Shown: positions 23,601 to 37,112, counted from the first letter of the stretch. The stretch: DNA of 64,000 nucleotides from Tenebrio molitor (GCF_963966145.1 NC_091054.1:4526001-4590000); one strand, 5' to 3'. Notes: generated by a model not told the origin, from the sequence alone. Translations and numbers: made by a program.

Positions 23601-26175
23601 ATTTAGCAATGTTGGTAACATTGAAAAAATCGCGACTGCCCGAGACACCACTAATTCACGGCTGGATCCGAGGGAGGAATCACATCACAGGGCGCGAGGG
23701 GCGAAGCCTTCGCCGAGTCCGGGCTCAGCCCCTTGGCGAGGCCCTTTAAACGGGAGTACGGTGCCTGCGAAGGTACACACGAATAATTAAAACACATGCG
23801 TTCCAACGCGGTCCAGATCGCCGACATCACACACTGACCCCCATTGCTCGGTCGACGAATGCGATGGACACGTCCTCCAGGCGGAATTGGGGCGATTTTG
23901 GGTATTTTTAAGCAAAAAATCAGTAGCACTGTCAAATGTCTTTGTCTTTTTTACGGCACTATTCGCTCGTTCGACACAGATTCAGTGCAGGCAACTGCAC
24001 AGCGGCGACTGTCGTCCGGCAGATGGCGCGTCGGCGCGACCGGGAATTTCGTAATTTTCTCGTAGCGAACGAAAAGAAACCGCAATTTCCTGTCGAATTC
24101 TCTCGTTACGACCGGATCACGCGAGCTGACATTTTACTCAAATTGCGAAACGATGACTGAACACCGCTCCATGCTGCCAGCGGTGTTTGCATACAATCAC
24201 ACCATTAATATTTATGGACGATTGACTCATGAGCCATCGGGAATATAGGCGATCCGCAGAGGGATGGCACGTGTCCTAGCGAAGAATTTCGCGGAATCGA
24301 CACGAGCTTCCAGGAATCGGTGTGTCTAATCGAACTTTGCCGGTTGGGGGCGATTGATAATCCTTCTGCTATCAGTTATTCTGCCTTCTGTGTAAATAGA
24401 AATGAGCGATAGACGGCCTGGCTGTGCCTGGCAACAGACACAACTAGCTCCCATAAAAAATTATCTTCCACTCCATATCTATCTACTATTAAGTACATAA
24501 CACTTTTTACTACTTCACTAAATCCATCTCCATTATTCACGTTTACCTACTTTATCTAGGCGGACAACTGTACTCATCACATCGACTTGGTCTTATCTGA
24601 GAACTTCTCTTGAACAATATTACAATTTCCACACGCTTCAAACATTTGTGTTGGCGATTAACCAATTCTAATTACGGGATTAAGTCTAAATCCAGGTTTT
24701 TGCATAACATAACTGTTTAAGTTGGAATTTATTTCTTTGTTCGTCGGATTATTTTAATGGTAAAAACCCACCTACAACCGAATTCCTAAAATACAACGCT
24801 TTGTTACCTTCTTTATTCATAACATTATTAATGCAAACGGGAAATGTCAATAAACAACCGCTTCAACAATGAATTCTCTATTCTTCTTTTTCTTAGAAGG
24901 CTTTGGCCGAGATCTGTCAAATTTTATTGACGTACCTACAAGTTGTCTTATTGTTACTCAAAATATCATTCTTCAAACAGTTATAACCGATAAATAGGTA
25001 AGCCCTACGCCTATTTTCAATTTCCCCATCAATTTTGTCGCCTCGTCTAATTATACGTTTTCGAAATTTAGGTCTCGTTAATTGTTCAAGAAAGACATCT
25101 ATTTTAACGTTTTAAACCTATACCTACTATTTTTACAATTTCCAGGAAAATATAATTGTTCGAAGTTCATGGTTATGCATTGTTTTATTCTTAGTAATTT
25201 GTTGCTAGGGAAGAAGCAACAATTGTAACAATTACACTTATGGAACAATCAAAAGAATATACAGAGTGGCTCACTTTTGCTGACTAATTCTAATAGAGAT
25301 GTCAAATTTTTATCGACAGACTCACACTTCAAAAATAAACGTTGAGGTTAAGTTTTTTCTCATTACTCTGTTCATTTAAGCAATCAACAAAGATTTTGTA
25401 CTCAAAGTCGTTTGAATTTTTAATTCCTGTTATCACTATTGTCACTGATTATTTAATCAATGGTATTGTATACGTTAGTTTTGCTTACATATCATAAACT
25501 GTTTATTAACAATGACAGCAACATTGTGACTAACAGTATCTAATTAAACAATTAATTTATAAACATTTTAGTTTCAATATCCGCTAAATTCTCTACTTTT
25601 TGTCCGGCAACTTAAAGATTTCACTGAATTAATAAACAAATAACATTCAGTCCTGTAATATCATATAAGTACGTAATGTGTGTTTGAATACCATTGTAAA
25701 TCCTTTGATCCTGTCGTAAAACAGAATTTTTTTGGAGTTTCCTCGGTTCAAAAACTAAGATATAAGTATTAGGGGGCATCATCTAAAATTAGGTAGTTAA
25801 TCTATTTATAAAAATTTTGAATATTAAAAGGATAAGAATTTGTAATCCCTTTAAGTCATCGTCAAGGCCAACTTATCCGGTTTAGAATTGAATTGCTGAT
25901 TGCAGAAAGGATACAAGTCATGTTTTCTAGCGTTTTGTGATTATGACTTGAAAAATCACTAATTCTTAAGCGATTAAAGCAAATATTTTGAAATACTGCT
26001 GAAAAAGATAGTGTTTCAATATGTATTTGATTTTTGATTGAAGTTCCTTCAATTATTAGGTATATGCAAGTTCCATAAAAGCAATTTTTTTGTGTGTCTC
26101 TCAAAATTTCAGTTTACTGACTTGTACCATTTCTGCAATCCACGATTCAATTATAAGTTTTAGATTCTACAAGTA

Positions 26176-26299
26176 CAATGGCCGGCAAAAAAAATTAGCC
26201 ATCACTTTTGTGTTACGTCAAAATCCAAATGTGTAATTAATGCTTTTTTTGACACTGACATTTAAATGATGGCTAATTTTTTTTGCCGGCCATTGTACG
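26176..26299 (+). repeat. 122-bp MITE, family C copy 1
   Basis: The element reads CAATGGCCGGCAAAAAAAAT at the left and the exact inverse at the right, with about 30 bp of terminal inverted repeat. It is flanked by TA on both sides. A copy in reverse orientation lies at 54728. Size, ends and TA flanks fit a Tc1/mariner-derived MITE. Confidence 0.85.
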
Positions 26300-27435
26300 T
26301 TTATTCGTTTTATTAACAAATACAAAAAGACAAAAAAAAACAAATTAGAAATTTAACTGAGAAGGTTCCGAAATTAAGAGAAAAAAATCATATTTAGAAA
26401 GTTTTCTTATTAATTGACGTAAAGAAAACAATATAAATGAAACAAATTATATATAAAAAATATTATTCATAATGTTAAATAAATTTATTATAATATTGAA
26501 AAATGTTGCTTCAGGAGTCAACTTCTGTCCCGAAGGACTCTAATGTAGGAAAGAAAGAAGTTACGAACTTGACCTATTTTGTCTTGCTGAAAATATCTGT
26601 TTTAGTAAAATTCATTCGCAAAAAATTCGAAAGAAAATATTTCATTTTGTAACTTCTACTTGGAAGAATTTCTTAACCTTCAATTCAATTATCTTATTTC
26701 TTTGATCTTTTATCTTTTTCAAACGATAAATACATATGTCTGTTTTTTTTTATGTCTCGTTATTGAGAAGGTTTCAGAAACTATTTTCCTGACATTCTAA
26801 AACTTTTATTGTGGGTTGTCAGCTTGTTCTAACAAAAAGTCGGAAAATCCGAAATAAAAATTCACCTATTTTACCAGAAAAATAAAAATGAGCTGAGCTG
26901 AGCTTTAAACATCTTATGCTTGCAATAATTTTTGTTCTAAGAATTATTTTGAACCAATTTTCGAAATACCGTCTAAAATAATGGACAACCTTGGTGCATT
27001 TTTTTCGATTTTTATTTCAAAAATTTGTGCATGTCATAAAATCTCATTAAAACTAACTTTTTGCGAATTATTTTTTAATTATATTTTTAGAAATTAAGAG
27101 AAAAATCTATGCTGAGGTATACCGGAAGCCACGTGACAACTTTTGTCAGTCATATTTTTAGTCTAGACAAACAGTTACGAATAAAAAAATTCCCATATGA
27201 TGCCAACTTCTTGGAAAGCACTGTATAAGTGTTGAATTTTGCACCTCATTAACAATTAAATTGAAAATTTTTATTATATCGTTGACTTTGAAAGAAAATT
27301 AATTTTTATTTAAATATTTTAATGCCAACAATGTAATTGATAATTACCTATGTCAAGTATAGGTATATCACACAATTAAAATATGTAAATTATTATATGT
27401 AATAGATAAGTTAGAAAACATGTATTTTTTGGCGT

Positions 27436-27538
27436 CCGTTATTAAAGGCACAGGTTTTTTCATTCATTTGCGTTCATATAATATGTCATTTTTTTAATGA
27501 ACGCAGATAAATGAAAAAACCTGTGCATTTAATAACGC
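27436..27538. repeat. ~100-bp palindromic element
   Basis: The left arm begins GTTATTAAAGGCACAGGTTT and is matched, about 37 of 40 positions, by the inverted right arm ending CACCTGTGCATTTAATAAC-like sequence. The spacer is only about 20 bp. Confidence 0.7.
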
Positions 27539-27565
27539 ACGGCAAAAAAAATGTTGTATGCAACT

Positions 27566-27656
27566 GTAAAGTATCTTTTTTTTTACTCGGCGGATTTGCG
27601 CACTCGCTTCGCTCGTGCGGCAAATTTTCCTTCTCGTAAAAAAAGTATTACTTTAC
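27566..27656. repeat. ~90-bp imperfect palindrome
   Basis: GTAAAGTATCTTTTTTTTTA at the left pairs imperfectly with TAAAAAAAGTATTACTTTAC at the right; the centre CGCTTCGCTCGTGCG is itself palindromic. It directly follows the 27436 element. Confidence 0.6.
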
Positions 27657-28047
27657 TCACTTGTTACATAAATAACTATTTAAACATCACATATCTGCTG
27701 ATATTGCTCTACATTACATGCACTACATCATTCTATACTTAGACAATTAATTAAATAAAGGATCAGAATGAGAAAATTTTTATTTTACCGACCGCCATAA
27801 CAAGTTTAGAGACTATATAGCTTTAACGACACCTCACCCATTTTTCAACCAGCAACGTAATTTATATTTGTAATTAAAAAAAGTATTATAGATAAAAATA
27901 TTCCAAATGTTGATATTTGTTGCACGATTTAGATAGGTACTACACCTGTCAACGTAGCTTCCACTAATACCAATTACACACCTCACACATATCAGAACTA
28001 ATTCGGAGAAAGGTATTTCTTTTGTTTATACGTTTTCAGTAGCAACA

Positions 28048-28962
28048 ATGGAACGATTTAGTTTGATGGAAGCTCTGCAGAACCTCTACTTGGACCCTTT
28101 CCCCACCAAGAAGTACCGAGCCCTCGTGAAAGTTTTAAAAAACGTTTCGTTAATCATAGAGGAACTGAACGAGTTGCGGATGTGCTGCATCGACGACATT
28201 TTGGACAAACTGGCGGTCACGCCGGTCGAAGCGGACGACAATTTCAAAAATCGCTTCATCTCGACCACAGACGTCCGAAAATTCCTATCCGACATGCAAC
28301 TCCCCTCGCGAACCAACTCCCTGTTGGTGAAAATGTTCCGCTATTTGATAATCAAACTGAACAGATGCACCAGCGAGGACGCCGCTTCCATCTTGCACGA
28401 CTTCCACGAGCTGCGAGCCAGCATCTTCCGCCTGAGGAGACACTCGACCTGGGACAACTCCAGGACGGACGAAATCGTGATGACATTCGTCAACAAGCTC
28501 ATCAAAATGGTGAGGGAGTTAAGCGTGGATAACTGCGACACGAAGGTGTGTTTATGGGGCAATAAAAACGTTTTACGACTCATTCTGGTACATTTTCAGT
28601 TTCATTTGTTCAACATAATGAGGGTAATGGTGACCGAGTTCGGGAAGTATTCAATTTACGCGCCCAAAATTGTCAAACAATTGAACGGCGAGCTGAAGAA
28701 GTATTACGAACAACTGGAGGCTTTGCCCCCCGGTTCGACGATCAACGAGTACACCCTCGAGAATTATTTGACGTATTTGTTTATTCTCAACGACGTGATT
28801 GGCCGGAACTTTGTGAATAATATCGGAGAGGGTGGTAAAGAAATTTTGGCGGACTTGAGGAACGTCTTGAGCGATGCCTACCAGAACAAGACGATGTGCT
28901 CGCGCGAGAGCTACATCATTCAGAACATTTTGAGAATCATCGAGGTTTATCTGACGGCTTGA
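28048..28962 (+). CDS. Unrecognised 286-residue helical protein
   Basis: I do not recognise this family. The frame has coding-like base use (GC-rich third positions, few repeats), unlike its AT-rich surroundings. It starts at ATG 28048 in the context AACAATGG and ends with TGA at 28960-28962. A 54-nt intron, 28546-28599 (donor AAGGTGTGT, acceptor TTTTCAG), is inferred because its removal joins two dense coding blocks (166 and 120 residues). The intron is a multiple of three with no stop, so without splicing the product would be 304 residues. The protein is predicted mainly helical, rich in Leu, Ile and charged residues, with no signal peptide or membrane segment. An acceptor-like TTTTCAG just before the start suggests an upstream non-coding exon. 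It could be a lineage-restricted insect protein. Confidence 0.8.
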   Translation: MERFSLMEALQNLYLDPFPTKKYRALVKVLKNVSLIIEELNELRMCCIDDILDKLAVTPVEADDNFKNRFISTTDVRKFLSDMQLPSRTNSLLVKMFRYLIIKLNRCTSEDAASILHDFHELRASIFRLRRHSTWDNSRTDEIVMTFVNKLIKMVRELSVDNCDTKVCLWGNKNVLRLILVHFQFHLFNIMRVMVTEFGKYSIYAPKIVKQLNGELKKYYEQLEALPPGSTINEYTLENYLTYLFILNDVIGRNFVNNIGEGGKEILADLRNVLSDAYQNKTMCSRESYIIQNILRIIEVYLTA

Positions 28963-31734
28963 GGTCGACAATTATTCCAGAAAAATTCGACCGTGTTGTC
29001 ACTGTTGCCGTGTTAAATGACGAACCCAATTACAATAATTATTCGAGTTGACTTACGAATTGTGACTCATTCATTATTGTGCAACGTAATTAAACATTGA
29101 ATGGGTCGATTTAAGTCGACGCAAGTTATCGCGTCTCGTTATGCAAAGATATTTCGATCAAATTTTATCGCAACACAGTTTCTTCACCGATTTGCGACAC
29201 TTGCTTTTTTCATTGCAAGATAAAATTTTATGTGACTGCGTTGCGAAGCATATAATTTAAACAAGAAGTAGAACTCATTTTGACGTACTCCACATCGAAT
29301 CGTTCATTTTTAAATGGAGATCATCGTGACTGTTTATTGTCCATTGTTGGCAACTGGCCATTTTATAAATCATGCCAGATTTGGTCGTTCCTTTGTGTTA
29401 ATTTAACATTTGTGTTCGAAATTACACCCACCGATTGATTCTGGTCGCAAGAACCGTCTTTTATAACGCTGTTTTTGTGACGATTACGACGAGCAAACGG
29501 TTTTTTCTCGTTGCTGTGTGTGCATCATCGCAACAAAGGAAATTTACTTTCAAGTGTGGGCATTAAAACGTACGGTTCAGATTGTTTAGCACAAATATTT
29601 TTATTAACAATCGTCGTAAAATCAGGTATTCAAATTTTTATGGTGAAAAACTGGCGTTTATGGCGTGCGATAAAATACATTCACAATTTGGAGCGTTCGT
29701 AAACCATGAAGATTACAAACTCGACGGTTCCATTTATTCGTACTTCAATTTTTCAAAGCGCTCAACTGAAAGATTCGTCAAAAGCGACACGATGGGGATT
29801 ATTCAAGTCTGCAGTGCGCTCGCTGTCGATAAAATGCGTGCACTTGACCTGCTTTCAACCCTTTTACATGTCCACACTGACGCTCCCTCATGTTCAACGT
29901 TCGTCTTCCGATTCCTTATCAGCTGTTGACTGTTCAGCACGTTTTGTTCGAAATATACAACGTGTCTCATTAATTTTAACCAGTGACAGACCTCGTCAAG
30001 AACAACAAAATTGTTATGTACCATTTTTTCGAAATATTATTTTGATTTCAGTATTTTAGCCCCCCATAAATTAACGAGATGTCTATTTACACGCATTTTC
30101 TAGTTATTTAACCCAATGACAGTGACCCTGAAATAATAGTTTTTGTAAAATCGGCGCAAAACATTATGTTTTTAGAATAAAGTTTTTTCGCTCTGCGACC
30201 AAGGTAGACGATTACATTTTTAGTTAATTTTATCCAGCTGCAAAAGGCAGGTGTTTACGTGTTGATTCTGTCATTAAAGCTAAAGTTTTGTGAAAATGGC
30301 GCATTTATTTTCGAATAGTGAATACATAGATATTGTGTAGTGTATGGTGAAGCGTGCGGGAGTGCTCCTCGAGCCCAGAGAATTGGGTGGAAAATGCCGC
30401 TACAATTCGCAATAATAGAGGTATGCTGGAAAGAATTGAAGAATAATTTCGTCGGCACCTTCATTATTGTATTGACAATAACGGCGGTTACTTTGAACGC
30501 TTCGTGTAATGATTAGTGATTACTTTGTGAGAATTTTTACGGATTAATACACTAATTTTAGGAGACGTTTTGTCATTATCTTATTCACTAGGGTCAGTTT
30601 ATTTTATTATTAAAATTGTTTTCATTGATTATCATATGATTCTTTTTTCTCTTCCACCCTTATCATTATAGGTCACAGTAACCGGCGCAGCAGTTAGCCG
30701 CGGTGGATAGGTTAGCAAAAAACAAGTGGAAGTTTTCTTGCATTTGTTTTTTCTTCGCTTATCAGCATCGACGAAGCAAATAATTCCTATTATAGGGGGG
30801 TAAATTTTAATTGAATAACTTCAAGGTTTAGGAAAAAAATATATTCAAATATGTATATTGTTTCTAGTAACGAGTTCTATTACCAGTTAAAATTAATGTA
30901 GGTACTTATCTGAGACACGTTGTGGTTGTATTTGCTGAAAGTTTCTTATCTAAAATAAGGTAGATATTTCAACGCTTGTAATTTTTATTAAATAAAAAAA
31001 AAACTAGTTCTAGGAAGTGTCTACAAAAGGACATAATAAAATCTCCATTCAATATCAAGCTAGGCATGACTTCAACAAGAAAATTAAATTTGTTGATTTA
31101 TCACGCTCGACACCCAACATTAAATTTGGTGTTTACAATTACACCTACTTAAATTGTCAAACTGTGTATTTAACGTGCCAATCTTAAATTTTATGCGTTT
31201 ATAATGACACATCCTGCTCGAAATTATGTAAATGTGAAAAAACGTTTTTGTACATTTAAAAAATCCACGTTTTTGTACATTTAAAAAAATCCACTCTGTA
31301 TATTGCATCAGAGAGCTCACTGGTTTATACAGTGAAATAATGCAAAAACTTCTTTCTCATAAATATGACTTGACACGACGTAAAATTGGTAAAGCGTAAC
31401 TGTTAATTAGATAAGACAAAAAATTTAACGTCGTGCTTGTTTAAAAAGTCATAAAAACTGAAAGACATAATTCTACATATTTTTAAGCTTCACAACTCTT
31501 CAATTATTTTACTAGTTTATGTATGTACAAGTTTTTTTTAAAGAAAATATTCCCCAACTAAATAATTGACCACAGCCTAGTTGGGTCAAGAAAGATTCAC
31601 CAGAAACAAAAAAATGACTAAGATTTTTTTTGATAATTAACACAATATTTAAAATTATTTGAAAAATTCTGGTACATGTCTATAGTATGTTCAAAATTAT
31701 CAATAATGGGAGCTAAATACTGAAACCACGGTTG
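28963..31734. other. Intergenic stretch, no gene recognised
   Basis: This AT-rich interval separates the 286-residue gene from ATAD1. The overlapping plus-strand frames at 29511-30059 and the minus frame at 29803-30024 have no recognisable domain. The last few hundred bases before 31735 are probably the ATAD1 3' untranslated region. Confidence 0.5.
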
Positions 31735-32938
31735 CTAATCCAACTCGATCCGGTTCATTGGTAGAGACCCGCAGTGCACCTTGGACTCCCTCATTTTGTT
31801 CAATGAAAGCATCAAGTCTTCCATCATGATGGGTCTCAAAGCGTCTTGATACTCATCCTCGGACGAATCCAGAACGGCCTCGCTGTGATTCTTCATGTAA
31901 TCCCTGACCCTATAGACGGACCCGTTCCTGCACAACTCCCTCAAGTCCGACCCGGAAAACCCATCTGTCAATCTCGCCAACTTCTCGACGTCCACGTCGT
32001 GGGCAACAGGCTCGTTCTCCAAAGTCAGATCCAAAATCTTCATCCTCTGCATGGCATTGGGCATGGGAATGTGGAAGGTCGCCGGCATTCGTCTCAAAAT
32101 CGCCCTGTCCAAGTCCTGGGGCCTGTTGGTCGCCCCCATCACTATGACCGTGCAGTTCGGATCGGTGATCAAGCCGTCCCACAAAGACATGAACTGCGCC
32201 TTCATCATCGCCGTCGCTTCGTGATCGGTGGTGTTGCGCGAGCGCAAAAACGAGTCGATTTCGTCAATAAAGATGATGCATGGTTGCAGCTTGACCGCGA
32301 GCGTGAACACCGCCGCGGCTAGTTTCTGACTCTCGCCGTACCACTTGTCGGTCAGGATTGATAAGTCAAGGTTGATGAAGCGGGTGCCGGCTTCTTTGGC
32401 GGTGGCCTTGGCGATCAAGGTCTTGCCGCAACCGGGAGGGCCGTGTAGTAAGACACCTGGGAGAGAAAATCGTAACAAGTTGTGCGCGGGAATGGGACAG
32501 ATCAACCTTTCGGAGCGGTGGTTAGTTGGGAGTCAGCAAACAGCTCTTTTCTTTGTATTGGAAGAATGACTGTCTCGCGGAGTTCCTGTATCATATGGTC
32601 CAATCCCGCGATATTGGTCCAGGATACGGTGATGTCTTGGGGGTGTATGAGATGTGCGGCGATCATCATTTCGTAATCCGACAAGTTCTCGATGACTAAC
32701 GGGGCATGCCCACTGCCAGCTAACCTAAAAATTATGTAATTCAGCGGGTGCGGTAGTTTGTGGATTGGTACCTTTTCAGCTGTTCCTGAGCCTTTTTGCG
32801 CGCTTTCTTTTTGCTCTTGTTGGTAGGATCTACCTGATTCATTAGCCATTTTATACTAATGAACGTTACAGCAGACACCAAGGTTAACCTCACAACTAAG
32901 CTGATTATTTCGTTACGGTTAAAAGCGGCGTCCGCCAT
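31735..32938 (-). CDS. ATAD1: ATAD1/Msp1 outer-mitochondrial-membrane AAA ATPase
   Basis: Msp1/ATAD1 is a membrane-anchored AAA ATPase that pulls mislocalised tail-anchored proteins out of the outer mitochondrial and peroxisomal membranes. Three exons are inferred: 32938-32772, 32724-32507 and 32456-31735, with introns of 47 and 50 nt, giving 368 residues (the human protein is of similar size). A single membrane segment lies at residues 11-33, followed by a Lys/Arg-rich helix. The Walker A motif GPPGCGKT is at about 134-141 and the Walker B motif IIFIDEID has its acidic pair at about 193-194. The sensor and arginine-finger region (GATNRPQDLDRAILRR) is intact, as is the C-terminal helical lid. 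The Drosophila relative is nmd. The start ATG at 32938 was chosen because it gives the standard short N terminus; an upstream in-frame ATG at 32962 is less likely. Confidence 0.95.
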
Positions 32939-35900
32939 TTCGTACCGCTCACTAAAACACAATGTTCATTAAAATCACAAGTCTACGCAATTTTTGCAAC
33001 CCGGGACATCCCACTAATACGAAAATCTGAAAAAGTCACTAACTGTCAATGCCCAGTCAATTGTCAACTTGTTGGTTGGCAGCAGTTTATCACCAAGTGT
33101 GGCGGCAAGTTTGAATCGACTAATAAAGGGACCTGGTCGTAAAAGCGTAACTAAGCCGTGAATGGCGTTTATTACGGGTTTACGACAACGGACCCATCAA
33201 ACTCAGTTATAATTTTTTCCACGGGGGTCAATTTTCCGACGCTGGATATTTCACGTTGATCCCGCAGAGATGAAATTTATGTTGGGCATATTTGCGCATT
33301 CGCACATTTTCCGATTTTATGTTTTCTCGGATCCGACGCTCAGTAGCGTCGCGACGGTTTGTAACCACCGTCGTTAAATATTTCACACAAATCCGCGCTT
33401 CTAATTTAATCGGAGTCGAGGTAAGAGAATTATTTTTTATCTAATTAAACCGTCACTTTTTTTGGTACAAAACAAATTTAAAGCGTGAAAAAAAATATCT
33501 GGTCCTTGAAACCCAACGCTAATGTGTCTAATGACTTTATGTAACTTGGGAAATAGCGTCATAATTAATTCTATACGTCCTTTAATCGCATTAATGCTTA
33601 ACATCCCTCTCTATCTCCGGCGACGAGGATGTAGGTTTTAGGTCCTAGATACACACAGGTGTTGATTAATCTTGAGAAAAAAAATATCACCAGTTTTTTT
33701 TTAAAGTTAATTATCCTGAATGAACGCACAAAAAGTTAGACAACACTGATTTTCGTGTCCAATTTGTTCTTTTTTCGACTGCCAGACATTTGTCCAATTT
33801 GCAATTTAAAGTCCAATTAAAACCGTAAACAGCGAATTTACAAAAGGAACACTCCAGAAACTGAAGGTGAAGTTTTTCTCCCAGCTACTGAAATTAAATT
33901 TTTTCTCTGACACATGAAAGTGTATCGATCCCGTAAAGTACTTGGTAGATCTTTATTCAATTTTTGTAAGGTGTAATGGAACTTTTACCACCTGCGCCCT
34001 ATAAAGTGGTCGGAAATGCAATTTTAAAGACGAGGGTCAGAGTGGAAAGAATCGCAACACTATATCGCATGGCTCTGACAGATTCATCAAAATTTAATTG
34101 ACGTTTTTGTCGTATCTTTATAGGATAGAAAGATTTTTTTGTTGATGAATAAGCGTTTAAGATATTCGCTGTTGGCCTGGCACATCCGTCTCTTATATAA
34201 AGAGCGCAAAATATCTCTGGAATTTGAGTGTATACCGCAATAAAAGTTCCATAAAAACGTATTATTGTAACGGAGACTGTTCCGTGTTATCTTGTTTTAG
34301 TTCTTAGCAACGGCTAAAATGCTGCTTTTTTCTTGAATTGCCCCCTTACTTTTTATATTTATTTTTATTGCAAACTGAAAAATGCTACATCTGGAACAGA
34401 TAGTGGTTGCGCCAGCTCAAAGTACTCAGAAATTGCTCCACCAGATGTAAACAACAACTTGATCCCGGCACCTCCACCATTTAGACAGATGGTTGATTTT
34501 AGCCAATTCACAGAGCTAAATCGGTTGAATTAGCAAAGAATAAAGAGGATTAAGCTTATTTAAATGGCGTTCTTGAATCAGCGCTAGCTATTTTGGTTGT
34601 GGAGATGTGTATGTTTTTAGAGCTCTTTGATTTGTTATTTTAAACTTCTTGTTACAGTTTACTATTTATAGCTTAAACTTGAGTAAACCGTGACTAACTT
34701 AAAACGAGTAGTCAGATCCTCAAACCACAACGATCATTTATTTTACAGTGTGACCTATTTGTAATCTCTAATTTTTCATATAATAAATTGGTTAAAAAAA
34801 TTAGAGCCGGCTGAAATAGTATCGCGCCACATAGATAACTTTCCGCTTTAATTATCCCGTTTTTTGCAACAAGAGAAAAAATAATGTTGGACGAAAAGAA
34901 TATCGGATGGTCCAAGATACCCTAAAAACTTCCAGCCAAGAACAAAACTTTGTGAATAATTGAATGTTATTTGACACTGCAGTGAAACCGAGTGGAGAAA
35001 TTCTTGTGCGACAAATGTAAGATAATTTTTACTTAAAGTTTATTAGAATTCACTCCATCACTTAAGACTGGTGCAGATTCCACCTCAACTTGGTTTTGTT
35101 ATCGAGGTAATTCAGTGATTTTGTTTGTTTTGATGAGTTTTAAATTATGTGAAATTTGCGCATAATTTAATTAACGTTGTATCAGTTTATGTTTTACTAC
35201 CGACACGTTGAAATTTATCAAGCTTTATTTTAGAGCAATGCAAACACTGCTGCTGCTAACTATTCATGAACTGAAGCAGCAAGGATTATGACGTAATTGT
35301 TTCACTTCAAATTTGTCTGCGCGATAAGTGTTTCTGAAATACTTTGTTGACAAGTTTTTTGTACAGTTTGATTTATTTTTGAACACCTTGTTAATGAGTT
35401 TTTTGTACAGTTTGATTCATTTGTAAGTTTGACGGTTTAAAACATAATCCGTTTGACCGGTAATTTAATATTTGCGATAGGAAAATTAATCTGCATCGAC
35501 AGTTTATTTGGTTACATAATTACGATTCCGCGGTAGTTAAATGAACGAATTAATTTGAAATAAATTGCAAATTTCGTCGTAATTTTGTGGGGGCACAGAT
35601 TACTGTTGCACATGAATATTATGAAATGCCTGAGTTAGCTTTTACGCTATTGTTTACGACGTTTTAATTGGTTGTAATTGAAGCGGCGAAGTCTGTCAAG
35701 TGATCAGAACAATACTGTATCTTAAGCTTATTATAACGGTATGATCTAGTTTCACATCAGTTCCAATTGTCTTGTTAATGTCAGAACTAATTAAGACACA
35801 TTTATCATTATTATTCTCGGTGTGATAATATACTTGGCAGAATGATTTTTTCACTCAGTAGTTTTAGTTTAATAGAAGTTGTTGCCAAGGGAGTTGTATA

Positions 35901-36616
35901 TTTACGAGAAATGAAAAAAAGCCAACATCTCGCCGTTATCAAATAAAAGGGGGTTGTTAACAAAAGAAGTAGGAACTGATATGTGGAAAGCTTCAGGGGA
36001 ATTTGGTGTTAGTATTCGACCAAAAAGGAATAGTCAGCTGAAGGTAAATGCCACAAAGAACTTGGAAAATGATTCAACGTTTGGATAATCAGTGATAGTA
36101 GCGACTGATAAAACCCACATGGTTAATTATTTTTGAAATTTTAGCTAAATTGTTGAGCATAAAGAAATTGCAATTTGTTGTCAGGGGTTAGAAACATGTT
36201 TGATCCCAAATTTTTAGAAAGTGCTCATAGCAATTTATGACACGCTAGCTCTCCAGCCCGATTACTTGACTCTGTTAATCTAAATAAAAGTTATACTAAA
36301 AAAATGTTGACACTCAGTGTGCCTAACCGTATTATCATGAAAATCACTGTTTGGCTCATACCAACATGACAACGTTTTGACAATTATTGATTATTAAAAA
36401 ATTATAAATTTTAATAGGTATTTGGTTATTTTTTAAAGCTTCGGTTTTTTCTAAATATCTATCTAAAAATTTAGCGCAAAAACAAACGATTATTTTGTCT
36501 TTGTTGAAACCTGATTATACCGTTGGATCAACAATTATTTAGATCAAAGAAGGCTTTGAGATTTTGGACGTATATGGACAGATGTTCTAGAATGCAAGGA
36601 AGTATTTTTGGTTGCA

Positions 36617-37100
36617 TACAGGTTGTCCCAAAAATGGCGTACTAACGGTGCACTACGGTGTAGAAGAGACTACCGTAAACGTCAGAAAAATGTTTAAAAA
36701 ATTCTATTGGACTTAATTGCTGATTTGGCGGTCCTTGAAAGTGGCACTTAACAGGAAAATTATTTTGAAATATATGTATTAAATTGTCATGACAGCTACC
36801 TCTAGTCGTACATATTATCACAAAGTATAAGATTACTCACTACCAATATCTAATCCTGCACAATAGTGAATTTAGAAGCTATGGAAATCGAAAAAAATAT
36901 TTTAAATCCACTACGGTAACATTGCAAGGTAATGATGTACGATTACATCTTTGTTTACATTGTATTACCGTTAATAATAAAAATAATAATAATTTATTTT
37001 CTTGTCTAAAAAATTTTTTCCACATTATTTTCGTGTACATTTAAACATCCTAGATACGGTAGTAAATAGTTAGTACGCCATTTTTGGGACACCCTGTATA
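36617..37100. mobile_element. ~480-bp TIR element inserted in repeat D
   Basis: The left end TACAGGTTGTCCCAAAAATG (continuing GCGTAC) is matched inverted at the right end GTACGCCATTTTTGGGACAC (continuing CCTGTA). The ends begin with TACAGG and end in CCTGTA, as do other elements in this window. There is no transposase frame, so it is non-autonomous. Confidence 0.8.
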
Positions 37101-37112
37101 TAGTCTTCGCCA

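Larger units (their letters stand above)
20601..28047. other. Intergenic stretch between PTEN and the 286-residue gene
   Basis: No gene recognised on either strand. Most of it is AT-rich, but about 22.4-24.4 kb is clearly richer in G and C (for example 23650-24130) and yields several short overlapping open frames in both directions with no family resemblance. Three inverted-repeat elements, listed separately, lie at 26175, 27436 and 27566. A long remote exon or regulatory DNA cannot be excluded. Confidence 0.5.

Noticed and set aside
23651..24160. Overlapping frames on both strands in the GC-richer island
   Set aside because: No domain, no splice logic, and frames on both strands as expected by chance in GC-rich DNA.
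28012..28039. 5' intron of 27 nt directly before the 286-residue gene
   Set aside because: Too short to splice; the TTTTCAG may pair with a distant donor or be chance.
29511..30059. Overlapping plus-strand frames of 63-117 codons
   Set aside because: Three overlapping frames with no recognisable family or splice context.
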